The position numbers and the translations under genes were made by a program. Under the pieces are notes generated by a model that saw only the letters and a list, made by a program, of their open reading frames with translations, ran no database searches and was not told the DNA's origin. Source: Nocardia sp. NRRL S-836 (GTDB taxonomy: Bacteria; Actinomycetota; Actinomycetes; Mycobacteriales; Pseudonocardiaceae). From it: a DNA stretch of 64,000 nucleotides. The stretch is from the NCBI RefSeq assembly GCF_001279525.1, contig NZ_LGDY01000110.1, positions 15,042 through 79,041 of the forward strand, written 5' to 3'. Positions 45,125-56,000 of the stretch are shown here, one piece after another (within the stretch, counting starts at the first letter, position 1; each line of letters starts with the position of its first letter).

Positions 45125-46300
45125 TCACACCTTCAGCAGCAGGTTCGGCGAACCCGTCCTGATGTCGGTGAGCTTGCCGGGCGTGGCCGCCCCGACGAGG
45201 GCGCCACGCACCTGGGCGGGCGTCGCCGACGGGTTCGCGCTCAGGTAGAGCGCCGCCGCACCCGCCACGTGCGGCGAGGCCATCGAGGTGCCGCCCATGG
45301 ACCGCGTGCCGGTGTCACTGCTGTGCGACGCGGACACGATCTCGCTGCCGGGCGCCCAGATGTCCAGACAACGGCCGTAGTTCGACGAGCCGGCCGACCA
45401 GATCGACCGCCTGTCGGTGCGGTCCGACGCGCCCACGGTGATCGCCTCCGGCGTGCGGGCCGGGGTGAAGTTGCACGCGTCCTGGCCGCTGTTGCCGCCC
45501 GCGAGCACGTAGGTGACGCCGGCGCCGATCGACCGCCGGACGGCGTTCTCCAGCGAGCTGTTCGTCCCGCTGCCACCGAGGCTCATGTTCACCACGGCCG
45601 GCTTCTTCGCGTTCTGCGTCACCCAGTCGATGCCGCGGATGATGCCGTCCCACGGACCGCTGCCCGCGCAGTCCAGCACCCGCACCGCGACCAGCTTCAC
45701 CTGCTTCGCGACACCGTAGGTCTTGCCGCCGACCGTGCCCGCGACGTGCGTTCCGTGGCCGTTGCAGTCCTGTGCCACTGAATCGTTGTCGATGAAGTCG
45801 TAACCGTCCGACGCGCGATTCTCGAAATCGACGTGCGTCTTGCGGACACCGGTGTCGAGAATGTACGCGGTCACGTTCGAAGCGGTGTTCGGGTACGTGT
45901 AGGCGCGGTTCAGCGGCAGGCTCGCCTGGTCGATCCGGTCCAGGCCCCAGGTCGGGTTGGACTGGGTGCCCTGGATCGTCGCGTAGGTGTTGCGCTCGAC
46001 GAAGTCGACGGCCGGGTCGGCCGCCAGCCTGCGGGCCTGCCGATCGGACAGGCCTGCGACGGAGAAACCGTTCAGCGCGGCACTGAACGTGTGCCGCACC
46101 GTGCCGTGGTAGCGGGCGGCCAGCGCGTCGGCAGAGGTGTGCGCGCCGTCCTTGAGCACCACGATGTAACTGCCTTCGACCGCCTGCGTGCCCGCACCCG
46201 GCAGCACGTCCTGTTCGGCGGCGGCGGTGGGCGCCCACATCGCTGTGGCGGCGATGCCGAGCACCGCGGCAATTGCAACACGACCTCGTTGTCGTGCCAT
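45125..46300 (-). CDS. Secreted subtilisin-like serine protease (S8) with I9 propeptide
   Basis: A 391-residue preproprotein. A signal peptide (to about residue 28, ending AAAE) is followed by an inhibitor I9 propeptide (YIVVLKDGAHTSADALAARY to about residue 110) and the peptidase domain. The triad is visible in AYILDTGVRKTH (Asp), DCNGHGTHVAGTVGG (His) and GGTSMASPHVAGAAAL (Ser). The oxyanion asparagine region is LAGGNSGQDACNF. It resembles proteinase K-type enzymes of actinomycetes (aqualysin group). There is no C-terminal carbohydrate-binding domain. Confidence 0.95.
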   Translation of the reverse strand: MARQRGRVAIAAVLGIAATAMWAPTAAAEQDVLPGAGTQAVEGSYIVVLKDGAHTSADALAARYHGTVRHTFSAALNGFSVAGLSDRQARRLAADPAVDFVERNTYATIQGTQSNPTWGLDRIDQASLPLNRAYTYPNTASNVTAYILDTGVRKTHVDFENRASDGYDFIDNDSVAQDCNGHGTHVAGTVGGKTYGVAKQVKLVAVRVLDCAGSGPWDGIIRGIDWVTQNAKKPAVVNMSLGGSGTNSSLENAVRRSIGAGVTYVLAGGNSGQDACNFTPARTPEAITVGASDRTDRRSIWSAGSSNYGRCLDIWAPGSEIVSASHSSDTGTRSMGGTSMASPHVAGAAALYLSANPSATPAQVRGALVGAATPGKLTDIRTGSPNLLLKV

Positions 46301-46424
46301 CGGTTCCTCCTGGCAGGGAATGAGCTGTGGAACGTGACGAACATAACCGCACTAACGGGTGAAATGGCAGGTTCGAAAATTCAGTCGGCAATACTGTCAA
46401 AACTGTTGTGGTGCTGTGGACGGG

Positions 46425-46448
46425 TGTGAACGAGAAATATTGTTCACA
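46425..46448. promoter_or_regulatory. Inverted repeat in the AT-rich region between the subtilase and aldo/keto reductase genes
   Basis: TGTGAAC (46425-46431) and GTTCACA (46442-46448) form an inverted repeat with a 10-base spacer. The surrounding 46301-46523 is unusually AT-rich for this genome and separates divergent genes, so it is a plausible operator or promoter zone. No regulator is adjacent. Confidence 0.35.
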
Positions 46449-46523
46449 AATGCCCCCGGACCTGCGCCGACCTGGAGCAGCTCCACGTGGCACGACGCCG
46501 CGCGGCGAGGCAGGGTTGAGGGC

Positions 46524-47516
46524 ATGGACTACACCAACCTCGGCCGCAGCGGCCTCTCTGTCTCCCGCCTGTGCCTCGGCACGATGAACTTCGGCCCCGA
46601 GACGACCGAGGCCGACAGTCACGCGATCATGGACCGCGCGCACGAGCACGGCCTGAACTTCTTCGACACCGCCAACGTCTACGGCTGGAAGATGGGCGAG
46701 GGCGTCACCGAGCAGATCATCGGCCGGTGGTTCGCGCAGGGCGGTGGCCGCCGCGAGAAGACCGTCATCGCCACCAAGCTCTACGGCAGCATGGGCGAGT
46801 GGCCCAACGAGACCAAGCTGTCGGCGTTGAACATCCGCCGTGCCGCCGACGCCTCGCTCAAGCGCCTGCAGACCGACTACATCGACCTGTACCAGATGCA
46901 CCACGTCGACCGTGACACGCCGTGGGACGAGATCTGGGAAGCGTTCTCGGTGCTGCGCCAGCAGGGCAAGGTCATCTACTTCGGCTCGTCGAACTTCGCC
47001 GGCTGGCACCTCGCCCAGGCGCAGGAGGCCGCCCGCACGCGCGGGTTCCTCGGCCTGGTGTCCGAGCAGTCGATCTACAACCTGATGACCCGCTGGATCG
47101 AGCTGGAGGTGCTCCCCGCGGCCCGCCACTACGGCCTCGGCGTCATCCCGTGGTCGCCGCTGTCCGGCGGCCTGCTCGGCGGCGTGCTGCGCAAGCAGCG
47201 CGAGGGCGGTGCCTCGCGGTCCAACGCCGAGCGCTACCAGGCCGTGCTCGCCAAGCACCAGGAGGCCATCGAGGGCTACGAGAAGCTCTGCGCCGACATC
47301 GGCGAGGACCCGGCCAACGTCGGCCTCGCGTGGCTGCTGCACCAGGAGGGCGTCACCGCGCCGATCATCGGCCCGCGCACCGCCGAGCAGCTCGACAACT
47401 CACTGCGGGCAGCGGAGCTGAAGCTCGACGCGGACGTGCTCGCGAAGCTGGACGAGCTGTTCCCCGCGCCCGCTCCGAACGGCTCCAAGCCGGCCCCCGA
47501 GGCCTACGCCTGGTAA
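46524..47516 (+). CDS. Aldo/keto reductase
   Basis: A 330-residue TIM-barrel oxidoreductase using NADPH. The catalytic tetrad is visible: Asp and Tyr in FFDTANVYG, Lys in VIATKLYG and His in QMHHVDRDTPWDE. The cofactor-side segments are FGSSNFAGWHL, VSEQSIYNLM and the C-terminal APIIGPRTAEQLDNSL. It belongs to the large AKR group of YajO/potassium-channel-beta-like proteins; the natural substrate is unknown. The ATG at 46524 is the natural start (MDYTNLGRSGL). It is convergent with a short DUF6104 gene. Confidence 0.93.
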   Translation: MDYTNLGRSGLSVSRLCLGTMNFGPETTEADSHAIMDRAHEHGLNFFDTANVYGWKMGEGVTEQIIGRWFAQGGGRREKTVIATKLYGSMGEWPNETKLSALNIRRAADASLKRLQTDYIDLYQMHHVDRDTPWDEIWEAFSVLRQQGKVIYFGSSNFAGWHLAQAQEAARTRGFLGLVSEQSIYNLMTRWIELEVLPAARHYGLGVIPWSPLSGGLLGGVLRKQREGGASRSNAERYQAVLAKHQEAIEGYEKLCADIGEDPANVGLAWLLHQEGVTAPIIGPRTAEQLDNSLRAAELKLDADVLAKLDELFPAPAPNGSKPAPEAYAW

Positions 47517-47612
47517 CCGCTCCATCGCTGCTCCGCCCCATGCGGGGGCCTTTCGCACGCTGCTGTCGTACGAAAGCTCCCCGCGTGGCACATGAAGCAG
47601 GGGAGCGGGTGG

Positions 47613-47792
47613 TCAGTCCTCGAAGTCGTCGTCGTCGCGCGCCAGGAAGGTGGCGAAGCGCTCGATCGGCGTCTCGAAGTCGGGGTTGGCGTCGACGAAC
47701 TCCCGCAGCTTGTCGGCGAGCCACGCGAAGGTGACCTCCTCCTCGCCGCGCCGCTTCTCCAGCTCCTCGATGCCGCGATCGGTGTGGTACAT
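47613..47792 (-). CDS. DUF6104 family small protein
   Basis: A 59-residue acidic protein starting MYHTDRGIEELEKRRGEEEV and ending in ARDDDDFED. It matches the short DUF6104 proteins that I recall lying next to oxoglutarate dehydrogenase genes in actinobacteria. It lies downstream of kgd on the same strand, 84 bases after the kgd stop, but the kgd terminator hairpin lies between them. The function is unknown; it is predicted soluble and largely helical. Confidence 0.75.
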   Translation of the reverse strand: MYHTDRGIEELEKRRGEEEVTFAWLADKLREFVDANPDFETPIERFATFLARDDDDFED

Positions 47793-47822
47793 GGCTGAGA
47801 ACTCCTGTGGGGGCTGAGAACA

Positions 47823-47857
47823 ACGAGCCGCCGGACCCTTGGGGCCCGGCGGCTCGT
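47823..47857 (-). terminator. Terminator after kgd
   Basis: ACGAGCCGCCGG (47823-47834) pairs with CCGGCGGCTCGT (47846-47857), and the inner bases extend the stem. It lies 19 bases beyond the kgd stop in the direction of transcription. Confidence 0.75.
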
Positions 47858-47876
47858 CACTGGCTCACTGCGGGAC

Positions 47877-50800
47877 CTAGTCGAACGCGCGGTTGATGAT
47901 CTCGCGCTGCTCGACCTCGTGCACCTTGCTCGAACCGGCCGACGGGGCGGCCATCGGGCGGCGCGACACGCGGCGGACACCGGAGAGGTGCGAAGGCAGC
48001 AGCTCCGGCAGCGCCAGGCCGTAGAACGGCCACGCGCCCTGGTTCGCCGGCTCCTCCTGAACCCAGCGGATGTCCTTCGCGTTCGGGTAGCCCTCCAGCG
48101 TCTCGGTCAGCTTGCGCGCCGGGACCGGGTAGAGCTGCTCGACACGCACGATCGCCACGTCCGTCGCGCCGCGCTTCTCCCGCTCCGAGTGGAGCTCGTA
48201 GGAGATCTTGCCGCTGCACAGCAGAACCTTCGTGACCGCGTTCGGGTCCTTCACGGTCGGGTCGTTCATCACCGACTGGAAGCGGTCGTTGATGAACTCG
48301 TCCGTGCCGGACACCGCGGCCTTGAGGCGCAGCATCGACTTCGGCGTGAAGACGATCAGCGGCCGGTCGACGCCGTCGAGGGCGTGGCGGCGCAGCAGGT
48401 GGAAGTAGTTCGCCGGCGTCGACGGCACCGCGACGGTCATGGAGCCCTCGGCGCACAGCTGCAGCCAGCGCTCGATGCGGCCCGACGTGTGGTCGGGGCC
48501 CTGGCCCTCGTGGCCGTGCGGCAGCAGGATCACGACGTCGGAACGCTGACCCCACTTGGCCTCACCGGACGAGATGAACTCGTCGATGATCGGCTGCGCG
48601 CCGTTGACGAAGTCACCGAACTGCGCCTCCCACAGCACCAGCGCCTGCGGGTTCGCGACCGAGTAGCCGTACTCGAAGCCGACCGCCGCGAACTCCGACA
48701 GCACCGAGTCGTAGACCATGAACTTGCCCTGGTCCGGCGACAGGTTCTGCAGCGGCGTGTACTCCTCGCCGGTCTTGCGGTCGATCAGGGTCGCGTGGCG
48801 CTGCACGAACGTGCCGCGGCGCGAGTCCTGGCCGGCCAGGCGGACCTTGCGGCCCTCCAGCGCGAGCGAGCCGAACGCGAGCAGCTCCGCGAACGCCCAG
48901 TCGATGCCGCCCTCGCGCGCCATCTTGGCGCGGCGGTCGAGCACCGGCTTGACGCGGGCGTGCGGGGTGAAGCCCTCCGGCAGGTTCACGTGCGCGTCGG
49001 CGATGTGCTCCAGCACCTCGCGCGTGATGCCCGTGGGGAGCTTGGCCGGGATCTGCTGCTCGGACTCGACCGACGGGCTGACCGTGACCGGGTGCTTCTC
49101 GAGCTCGCGGACCTCGTTGAAGACGTGCTCCAGCTGGCTGGAGAAGTCCTGCAGCGCCTTCTCGGCCTCTTCCACCGTGATGTCGCCGCGGCCGATCAGG
49201 GACTCGGTGTAGGTCTTGCGCACCGAGCGCTTCTGGTCGATCACGTCGTACATCGCCGGCTGGGTCATCGAGGGGTCGTCGCCCTCGTTGTGACCGCGGC
49301 GGCGGTAGCAGACCATGTCGATCACGACGTCCTTGCGGAACCGCTGGCGGTAGTCGACAGCGAGCTTCGCGACCCAGTAGCAGGCCTCGGGGTCGTCACC
49401 GTTCACGTGGAAGATCGGCGAGCCGATCATCTTCGCGACGTCGGTCGAGTACTTCGACGACCGCGAGTGCTCCGGCGCGGTGGTGAAGCCGACCTGGTTG
49501 TTCACGACGATGTGGACCGTGCCGCCGGTGCGGTAACCGCGCACCAGGGCCAGGTTCAGCGTCTCGGCCACGACACCCTGACCGGCGAACGCCGCGTCAC
49601 CGTGCAGCGCGACCGGCAGCACCGGGAAGATGTCGCCGCCGATGCCGATGAGGTCCTGCTTGGCGCGCACGATGCCCTCGAGCACCGGGTCGACCGCTTC
49701 GAGGTGCGACGGGTTCGCCGTCAGCGACACCTTGGTCTCGCCGTCGCCGAACATCCGGAAGTACTTGCCCTCGGCACCGAGGTGGTACTTCACGTCGCCG
49801 GAGCCGTGCGCCTGACCGGGGTCGAGGTTGCCCTCGAACTCGCGGAAGATCTGCGAGATCGGCTTGCCGACGATGTTCGCGAGCACGTTCAGGCGGCCGC
49901 GGTGCGGCATCGCGATGACGACCTCGTCGAGCTCGTGCTCGGCTGCCTTGTCCAGCACCGCGTCGAGCAGCGGGATGACGGTCTCGCCGCCCTCCAGCGA
50001 GAACCGCTTCTGGCCGACGTACTTCGTCTGCAGGAACGTCTCGAACGCCTCGGCCGCGTTGAGCTTGCTGAGGATGTACTTCTGCACTGTGGCCGGGGGC
50101 TTCTCGTGCGGAACCTCGACGCGTTCCTGGATCCACTGCCGCTCTTCCGGCTCCAGGATGTGCATGTACTCGACGCCGACGGTGCGGCAGTACGAGTTGC
50201 GCAGCACGCCCAGGATGTCGCGGAGCTTCATCCGCTCCTTGCCGGCGAACCCGCCGACCGGGAACTCGCGGTCGAGGTCCCACAGCGTCAGGCCGTGGCT
50301 CAGGACGTCGAGGTCCTGGTGGCTGCGCTGGCGGTAGTTCAACGGGTCCGTGTCGGCCATCAGGTGGCCGCGCGTGCGGAACGCGTCGATCAGCTCGATC
50401 ACGCGGGCGGTCTTGTCGACAGCGCCCTCGGGGATGTCGGCGACCCAGCGGATGGGCTCGTAGGGCAGCCGCAGCGACGCGAAGATGTCGTCGTAGAAGC
50501 CGTCCTCGCCCAGCAGCAGCTGGTGGACGCGCTTGAGGAACTCGCCCGACTCCGCACCCTGGATGATGCGGTGGTCGTAGGTGCTCGTCAGCGTGATGAT
50601 CTTGCTGACGCCCATGTCGGTGAGCGCCTGCTCGCTGGTGCCCTGGAAGTGCGCGGGGTACTCCATCGCACCGACGCCGATGATGGCGCCCTGACCGGCC
50701 TGCAGCCGCGGCACCGAGTGGTTGGTGCCGATCGTGCCGGGGTTGGTCAGCGAGATCGTGGTGCCGGAGAAGTCCTCCGTCGTCAGCGACCCGGAGCGAG

Positions 50801-51575
50801 CCTTGCGGATCAGGTCCTCGTAGGCCTGCCAGAACTGCGTGAACGTCATGTTCTCGCAGCCCTTGACCGACGCGACGACCAGCGTGCGCTGCCCGTCCTT
50901 GCCGGGCAGGTCGATCGCCAGACCGAAGTTCACGTGCTCCGGCGTGACGACGAACGGCTTGCCGTCGACCTCGGCGTAGTGCCGGTTCATGTTCGGGAAG
51001 GCCTGCAGCGCCCGCACCACCGCGTAGCCGATGACATGGGTGAAGGAGACCTTCCCGCCACGCGTCCGCTTCAGGTGGTTGTTGATGACGATGCGGTTGT
51101 CGGCCAGCAGCTTGGCGGGCACGGCACGCACGCTGGTCGCGGTCGGAACGGTGAGCGACAGCTCCATGTTCTTCGCGATGGCGGCGGCGGCTCCGCGCAA
51201 CTGCTTCTGCTCGGGCTGCGCACTCGGCGTGACCGGGGCTGCCTTCGCGGCCTGCTGCGGAGCCGGCTTGGCCGCCGGCTTCGGCTGCGGCGCGGCCTTG
51301 GGAGCCGCCGCTGCCTTGGGTGCCGCCGCCTTGGGAGCAGACGCGGCCTGTGCTTTGCCGTTGTCCGCGGCCGGCGGCGTCACGGTCGCGGTGGTCGTCG
51401 CGCCACCCGCGCTCGCCGCGGCGGCGTTCCCGTTGCCGCCCGCTCGCTTGTAGTCGGCAAAGAAGTCATGCCATGCCGGGTCTACGGATGACGGGTCCGC
51501 GAGGAACTGCTCGTACATCTCCTCGACGAGCCACTCGTTCGGCCCGAATTGTGACGCAGGACTGCTGCTGGACAC
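47877..51575 (-). CDS. kgd: Multifunctional 2-oxoglutarate decarboxylase/dehydrogenase with fused succinyltransferase domain
   Basis: A 1232-residue protein of the KGD/OdhA type. It has a short N-terminal E1-like segment ([20 protein letters not shown]), an Ala/Pro/Lys-rich linker (about 40-125), then an E2-like acyltransferase domain ending in [20 protein letters not shown] with the catalytic histidine. A thiamine-diphosphate E1 domain (about 375-1232) follows, with [28 protein letters not shown] and [17 protein letters not shown]. It works in the TCA cycle with E3 and, in relatives, is controlled by the FHA protein GarA. The GTG at 51575 ([11 protein letters not shown]) gives the standard length. 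Confidence 0.96.
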   Translation of the reverse strand: MSSSSPASQFGPNEWLVEEMYEQFLADPSSVDPAWHDFFADYKRAGGNGNAAAASAGGATTTATVTPPAADNGKAQAASAPKAAAPKAAAAPKAAPQPKPAAKPAPQQAAKAAPVTPSAQPEQKQLRGAAAAIAKNMELSLTVPTATSVRAVPAKLLADNRIVINNHLKRTRGGKVSFTHVIGYAVVRALQAFPNMNRHYAEVDGKPFVVTPEHVNFGLAIDLPGKDGQRTLVVASVKGCENMTFTQFWQAYEDLIRKARSGSLTTEDFSGTTISLTNPGTIGTNHSVPRLQAGQGAIIGVGAMEYPAHFQGTSEQALTDMGVSKIITLTSTYDHRIIQGAESGEFLKRVHQLLLGEDGFYDDIFASLRLPYEPIRWVADIPEGAVDKTARVIELIDAFRTRGHLMADTDPLNYRQRSHQDLDVLSHGLTLWDLDREFPVGGFAGKERMKLRDILGVLRNSYCRTVGVEYMHILEPEERQWIQERVEVPHEKPPATVQKYILSKLNAAEAFETFLQTKYVGQKRFSLEGGETVIPLLDAVLDKAAEHELDEVVIAMPHRGRLNVLANIVGKPISQIFREFEGNLDPGQAHGSGDVKYHLGAEGKYFRMFGDGETKVSLTANPSHLEAVDPVLEGIVRAKQDLIGIGGDIFPVLPVALHGDAAFAGQGVVAETLNLALVRGYRTGGTVHIVVNNQVGFTTAPEHSRSSKYSTDVAKMIGSPIFHVNGDDPEACYWVAKLAVDYRQRFRKDVVIDMVCYRRRGHNEGDDPSMTQPAMYDVIDQKRSVRKTYTESLIGRGDITVEEAEKALQDFSSQLEHVFNEVRELEKHPVTVSPSVESEQQIPAKLPTGITREVLEHIADAHVNLPEGFTPHARVKPVLDRRAKMAREGGIDWAFAELLAFGSLALEGRKVRLAGQDSRRGTFVQRHATLIDRKTGEEYTPLQNLSPDQGKFMVYDSVLSEFAAVGFEYGYSVANPQALVLWEAQFGDFVNGAQPIIDEFISSGEAKWGQRSDVVILLPHGHEGQGPDHTSGRIERWLQLCAEGSMTVAVPSTPANYFHLLRRHALDGVDRPLIVFTPKSMLRLKAAVSGTDEFINDRFQSVMNDPTVKDPNAVTKVLLCSGKISYELHSEREKRGATDVAIVRVEQLYPVPARKLTETLEGYPNAKDIRWVQEEPANQGAWPFYGLALPELLPSHLSGVRRVSRRPMAAPSAGSSKVHEVEQREIINRAFD

Positions 51576-51879
51576 GGCTGGCGCTCGCCTCTATCCATCT
51601 CGCTCTTGGTGTTGACTCATGCGGTAGTCAGGCTAGTCCCCCCAGCGCGGGCCTTCACACGCTGGAGGCACCTGGCAAGGAGTGCTCTGTCACAGGATCG
51701 ATCAGGACGGCCCCCGCGTCACCCGCAGTTGAGCATCTCTTGATGTGCGTCTCGCTACGCCCCTCCCTTTCGGAGATTGTCCGTCGAGCCGTTTGGACGG
51801 GCACACGCACCGAGCGCATCGATCAGTTCACAGCAGGTACGACAACTCCGCCTGCTCGAATGATCCCACCTCGCGCGCT
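51576..51879. other. Upstream region of kgd without a gene
   Basis: This 304-base interval should contain the kgd promoter on the reverse strand. No convincing gene, palindrome or hairpin was seen. An AGGCGAGCGCC-like stretch directly before the kgd GTG is the only possible ribosome site, and it is weak. Confidence 0.4.
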
Positions 51880-52698
51880 TCAGCCGGCCGACTTCTCGAT
51901 CGATCTGGCCATCGCCCCGACGAACGCCTCTCTGACGTCCTCGTCCGTGCGGTCCAGCGACAGGTACGGGTTCAGGTCCTCCAGCTCGACCAACAACAGC
52001 TCCCCGTCCCTGGTCCGACAGGCGTCTACCCGCTGAACGCCGTGTTCAAGCCCGTTCCACCGGATGAACCTCTCCGCGAACTCCAGGTCCGCATCGGTGG
52101 CCTCGTACGAGCTCAACTCCCACCGCCGCGCGGGGTCCGGCGCGTTCAACGCGTACTGGAACTCGCGGTCGACGTAGTAAAACGACACCTCGTACCGAAA
52201 ATCGATCTTCGGCTGGATCAGCATGTCGCTCTCGTCCCTGATTTTCTCGCGCGGGACGATTTCCAGCCCGTGCGAGTCCGCCCCGTCTTTGGGCTTCACG
52301 ACGTACAACGGCGCATCCGGCAACTTCCCGAGGTCCTCCACCCGGTCAACCGTGGGAATGACGGGAAACCCCCGCTCACTCAGCTCGACCAGGTACTGCT
52401 TGCCCGCCATGTCGCCCTTGCCGGTGAGCGGGTTGTAGACCTTCACGCCTCGCTCCCGGGCCACCTGCCGGAACTCCCGGTAGGCCTCCGGATAGTCGAT
52501 CACCGGCCCGCTGTTGCGCACGACCACGACGTCGAACCCGCTCCCGAGCAACGCGGCGGCGTCACGGGGGTTGCACAGCGCGATGTCGAAGTGCTCCCGC
52601 AACCGGGACGTCAGGTAGATGTCCTCGTCGCAGTACCGACGGCCACGCGCGGGGTAGGCGAGATCGGTGACGTACAGGACCTTCAAACGACGAGCCAC
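51880..52698 (-). CDS. ATP-grasp-like protein of unknown specificity
   Basis: A 272-residue cytosolic protein. The N-terminal third resembles a pre-ATP-grasp domain (LKVLYVTDLAYPARGRR, VVVVRNSGPVIDYPEAYREF). The centre has the nucleotide-lysine segment YVVKPKDGADSHGLEIVP. The C-terminal part has the magnesium-binding pattern RVDACRTRDGELLLVELEDL followed by NPYLSLD. This arrangement fits ATP-grasp ligases such as RimK or glutathione-synthetase relatives, but the acceptor is unknown and no partner gene is adjacent. The GTG at 52698 follows AGGAG. Confidence 0.75.
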   Translation of the reverse strand: MARRLKVLYVTDLAYPARGRRYCDEDIYLTSRLREHFDIALCNPRDAAALLGSGFDVVVVRNSGPVIDYPEAYREFRQVARERGVKVYNPLTGKGDMAGKQYLVELSERGFPVIPTVDRVEDLGKLPDAPLYVVKPKDGADSHGLEIVPREKIRDESDMLIQPKIDFRYEVSFYYVDREFQYALNAPDPARRWELSSYEATDADLEFAERFIRWNGLEHGVQRVDACRTRDGELLLVELEDLNPYLSLDRTDEDVREAFVGAMARSIEKSAG

Positions 52699-53029
52699 AG
52701 CAACTCCTGGAGACGGGGAGGGAAGAGAGGACGGGTGAAGGGAGCGGGAGACCCGGCCTGTGATCGAGCGAAGCGAGACGACCCTCCCTCACCTCAGGCA
52801 GTTGCACGCCTATCGAGCGACGCGAGACGTATCTACCTCAATCGACGGGTAGCGGTATCAAGCCCCAATCGCGATCGTCGCGAAGCGGCGATGAACCCCG
52901 AACGTCGTCCCTGCCTGACCAACCCCGGTGCCAAGGCGATCGGCAACCGTGCCTGATCAACCCCGGTATCAAGGCGACAGACCATGGACCGCACCCAACC
53001 CCGGCACCAGGGCGACCGACGATCAGGCC
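52699..53029. repeat. Gene-free interval with short degenerate repeats
   Basis: No gene is supported in these 331 bases. An 18-base sequence beginning ATCGAGCGA occurs at 52763-52780 and 52812-52829 with one mismatch. A 20-base sequence beginning CAACCCCGG occurs three times at 52920, 52958 and 52996, exactly 38 bases apart, with differing 18-base intervals. The period is not a multiple of three, so this is not a coding repeat. Confidence 0.6.
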
Positions 53030-56000
53030 TCACCCCACCGGCACCCCATGCCGCCACAACCGCGCATAAGCCTCACCCCGGGCTAACAACTCCTCATGCG
53101 TCCCAACCTCCACAACTCGCCCTCCATCCAGCACCACGATCCGATCAGCCCGCGCGGCGGTGGCCAACCGGTGCGCCACCACGAACGTCGTCCGCGACCC
53201 GGCCACCTGGTCACTGGCCGCCAGCACCGCGGACTCGGTCGCCGGGTCCAACGCCGCGGTCGCCTCGTCGAGCAGCAGCACGTCCGGACGCACCAGCTCC
53301 GCCCGAGCCAGCGCCACGAGCTGCCGCTGCCCGGCGGACAGCCGGTTCCCCCGCTCCCCGACCGGCTGGTGGAAGCCGCTCGGCAGCGTCGCCACCATCG
53401 GCAGCGCCCCGACGGCGCTGACGGCCTGCTCGACCTCCTCGTGGGTGGCGTCCGGGCGGCCGTAGGCGACGTTCTCCGCCACGTCGCCGCCGAACAGGTG
53501 CGCCTCCTGCGGCACGACGCCGAGGCGCTGGCGGTAGGCCTGCAGGTCGTACGTGCGGATGTCGACGCCGTCGACCAGCACGGTGCCGGAGGTGGCGTCG
53601 TAGAAGCGGGCCACCAGCTTGACCAGGGTGGACTTGCCCGCGCCGGTCTCGCCGACCAGTGCCACGGTCTCGCCGGGGCGGACGTGCAGGGAGACGTCGG
53701 CGAGGGCCGGCTGGTCGGTGCCGGGGTAGGCGAAGGAGACGTTGCGCAGCTCCACCTCGCCGCGCAGGTGTGGTGGGACCGGGATCGGCGCGGCCGGGGG
53801 TTCGACGGTGGTGGGGGTGCGCAGCAGGTCGCCGATGCGGCGCAGGCCCACGCGGGCCTGCTGGTAGCCGTCGAAGACGCCGGAGAGCTGCTGCAGCGGG
53901 TTGAAGAACAGGCCCAGGTACAGCAGGAACGCGAGCAGCACGCCGGGGGTGAGGCTGCCGGTGGCCACGCGGTGGGCACCCGCCGCGAGGGCGATCGCCT
54001 GGGCGACGCCGGAGAGCATCGCGACGAACGGGAAGTACGTGGCGATGTAGCGCTGCGCGCGCAGGCGGGTGCGGCGGTAGGCGTCGCTGCGTTCGGCGAA
54101 GGCCTCCGCTGAGCGGCGCTCGCGGGTGTAGGCCTGGGCGACGCGCAGGCCCGAGACGTTCTCCTGCAGGTCGGCGTTGACGGCGCTGACGCGTTCGCGG
54201 GCCTCGGCGTAGGCCGCGGACGACAGCCGCTGGAAGACCACGGTGGCGACCAGCAGGAACGGCAGCACGGCCAGCGCGATCAGGGCGAGCGACGGGTCGG
54301 TCACGACCAGGGCGACGGTGACGCCGACGAGGGTGAGCAGGCTGATCACCGCGGTGACCAGGCCGGTCTGCAGGAACGTCGACAGCGCGTCGACGTCCGT
54401 GGTCATCCGCGTCATGATGCGGCCGGCCATCTCGCGCTCGTAGTAGTCGAGCCCGAGCCGTTGCAGGTGCGCGTAGCTGCGGATGCGCAGCAGGTACAGC
54501 AGGCGCTCGCCCAGCCGGGCGGCGAACACGGTGCTGCCGGCCGTCGTGAGCCAGCCGGTGACGACGAGGCCCACGCCCAGCGCGATGGCGAGCCAGAGCG
54601 ACGACTCGGCGCCGCCCACCACGCCGCCGTCCACGCCGAGCCGGACCAGCGCGGGCAGGCCCATGCCGACCAGCGCGTCCAGCACCACCAGCGCGCCCAC
54701 GCCGAGCAGGGCCCAGCGCACCGGGCGCACCAGGCGGGCCAGCCGGAAGGCCGGGTCGGGGGCTGTCGGGTCCTCCGCCAGCACCGGCTCCTCGGTCGCG
54801 GGTGGCAGCGCGCGCACCTGGGCGAGCAGCTCCGGCGTCGGCGGGCCACCGGCGAGCGCGGAGGCGGCACCGCCACCTCCACCCCGGCGACCGCCCGCCG
54901 CGCCACCACCGGAACCGCCGGTCGGCCGGGCCTCCTCGATCAGGCGCCGGTCCAGCTCCTCCTGCGACAGCGCCGGCCACAGGTCGCCGGTCGCGGCCGG
55001 CGCCGTCGACTCGATCGCCTCGCCGGGACCGGCCAGCAGGTCGCGGTACAGGCCGCAGCGCTCGGTCAGCTCCTCGTGGGTGCCCACGTCGACCACGCGG
55101 CCCGCGTCCAGCACGGCGATCCGGTCGGCCAGCGAGAGGGTGGAACGGCGGTGCGCGACCAGCAACGTCGTGCGCGAGGCCGTGACCGACGCCAGCGTCG
55201 CGTGGATCGCGGCCTCGGTCGCGTTGTCCACCGCCGACGTCGCGTCGTCCAGCACCAGGATCCGCGGGTCGGAGAGCAACGCCCGCGCCAGGGCCACGCG
55301 CTGGCGCTGCCCGCCGGACAACGTCAGCCCGCGCTCGCCGACCACCGTGTCGTACCCGTCCGGCAGCGCCTCGATGAAGTCGTGCGCCTCGGCCGCCTTC
55401 GCCGCGCGCTCGACCTCCTCCCGCGACGCGTCGGGACGGCCGTACGCGATGTTCGAGAACACGCTGGAGGAGAACAGGAAGGCCTCCTCGAACACCACGC
55501 CCACCGCGCCGCGCAACGACTCCAGCCGCAACGTCCGCACGTCCGCGCCGCCCACCTGGACCGCACCCGAGTGCACGTCGTAGAACCGGGGCAGCAGCAG
55601 GGACACCGTCGACTTGCCCGACCCCGCGGTGCCCACGAGCGCCAGCGTCTCGCCCGGCCGCACCGAGATCGAGAAGTCCTTCAGCACCGGCTCGCTGCGG
55701 GTGTACCCGAACGTGACCCCCGAGAACGACACGCCCAGCGGGCCGTCCGGCACCTCGCCGGGCCCGTCCGTGACGTCCGGCTGCGAGTCGATCAGCTCGT
55801 AGACCCGCTCCACACCGGCCCGCGCCAGCTGCGCCGACACCATCAGGCTCGCCAGCAGCCGGGTCGGTCCCACCAGGTTCGCCACGTACGTCGTGAACGC
55901 CAGGAACGTGCCCAGCGTGACCTGCCCGTGCAACGCCAGCCAGCCGCCCAGCCCGAGCACGCCGACCTGCCCCAGCAACGGCAGCGCCGTGACCGTCGCC

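Noticed and set aside
47919..51491. A 1190-codon open frame on the forward strand opposite kgd
   Set aside because: It is a high-GC antisense shadow: the translation is an Arg/Val/His-rich composition with no domain, while the reverse strand encodes full-length Kgd.
52920..53015. Three 20-base repeats with 18-base intervals as a mini-CRISPR
   Set aside because: Only three copies, repeats degenerate, spacers too short, and no cas genes.
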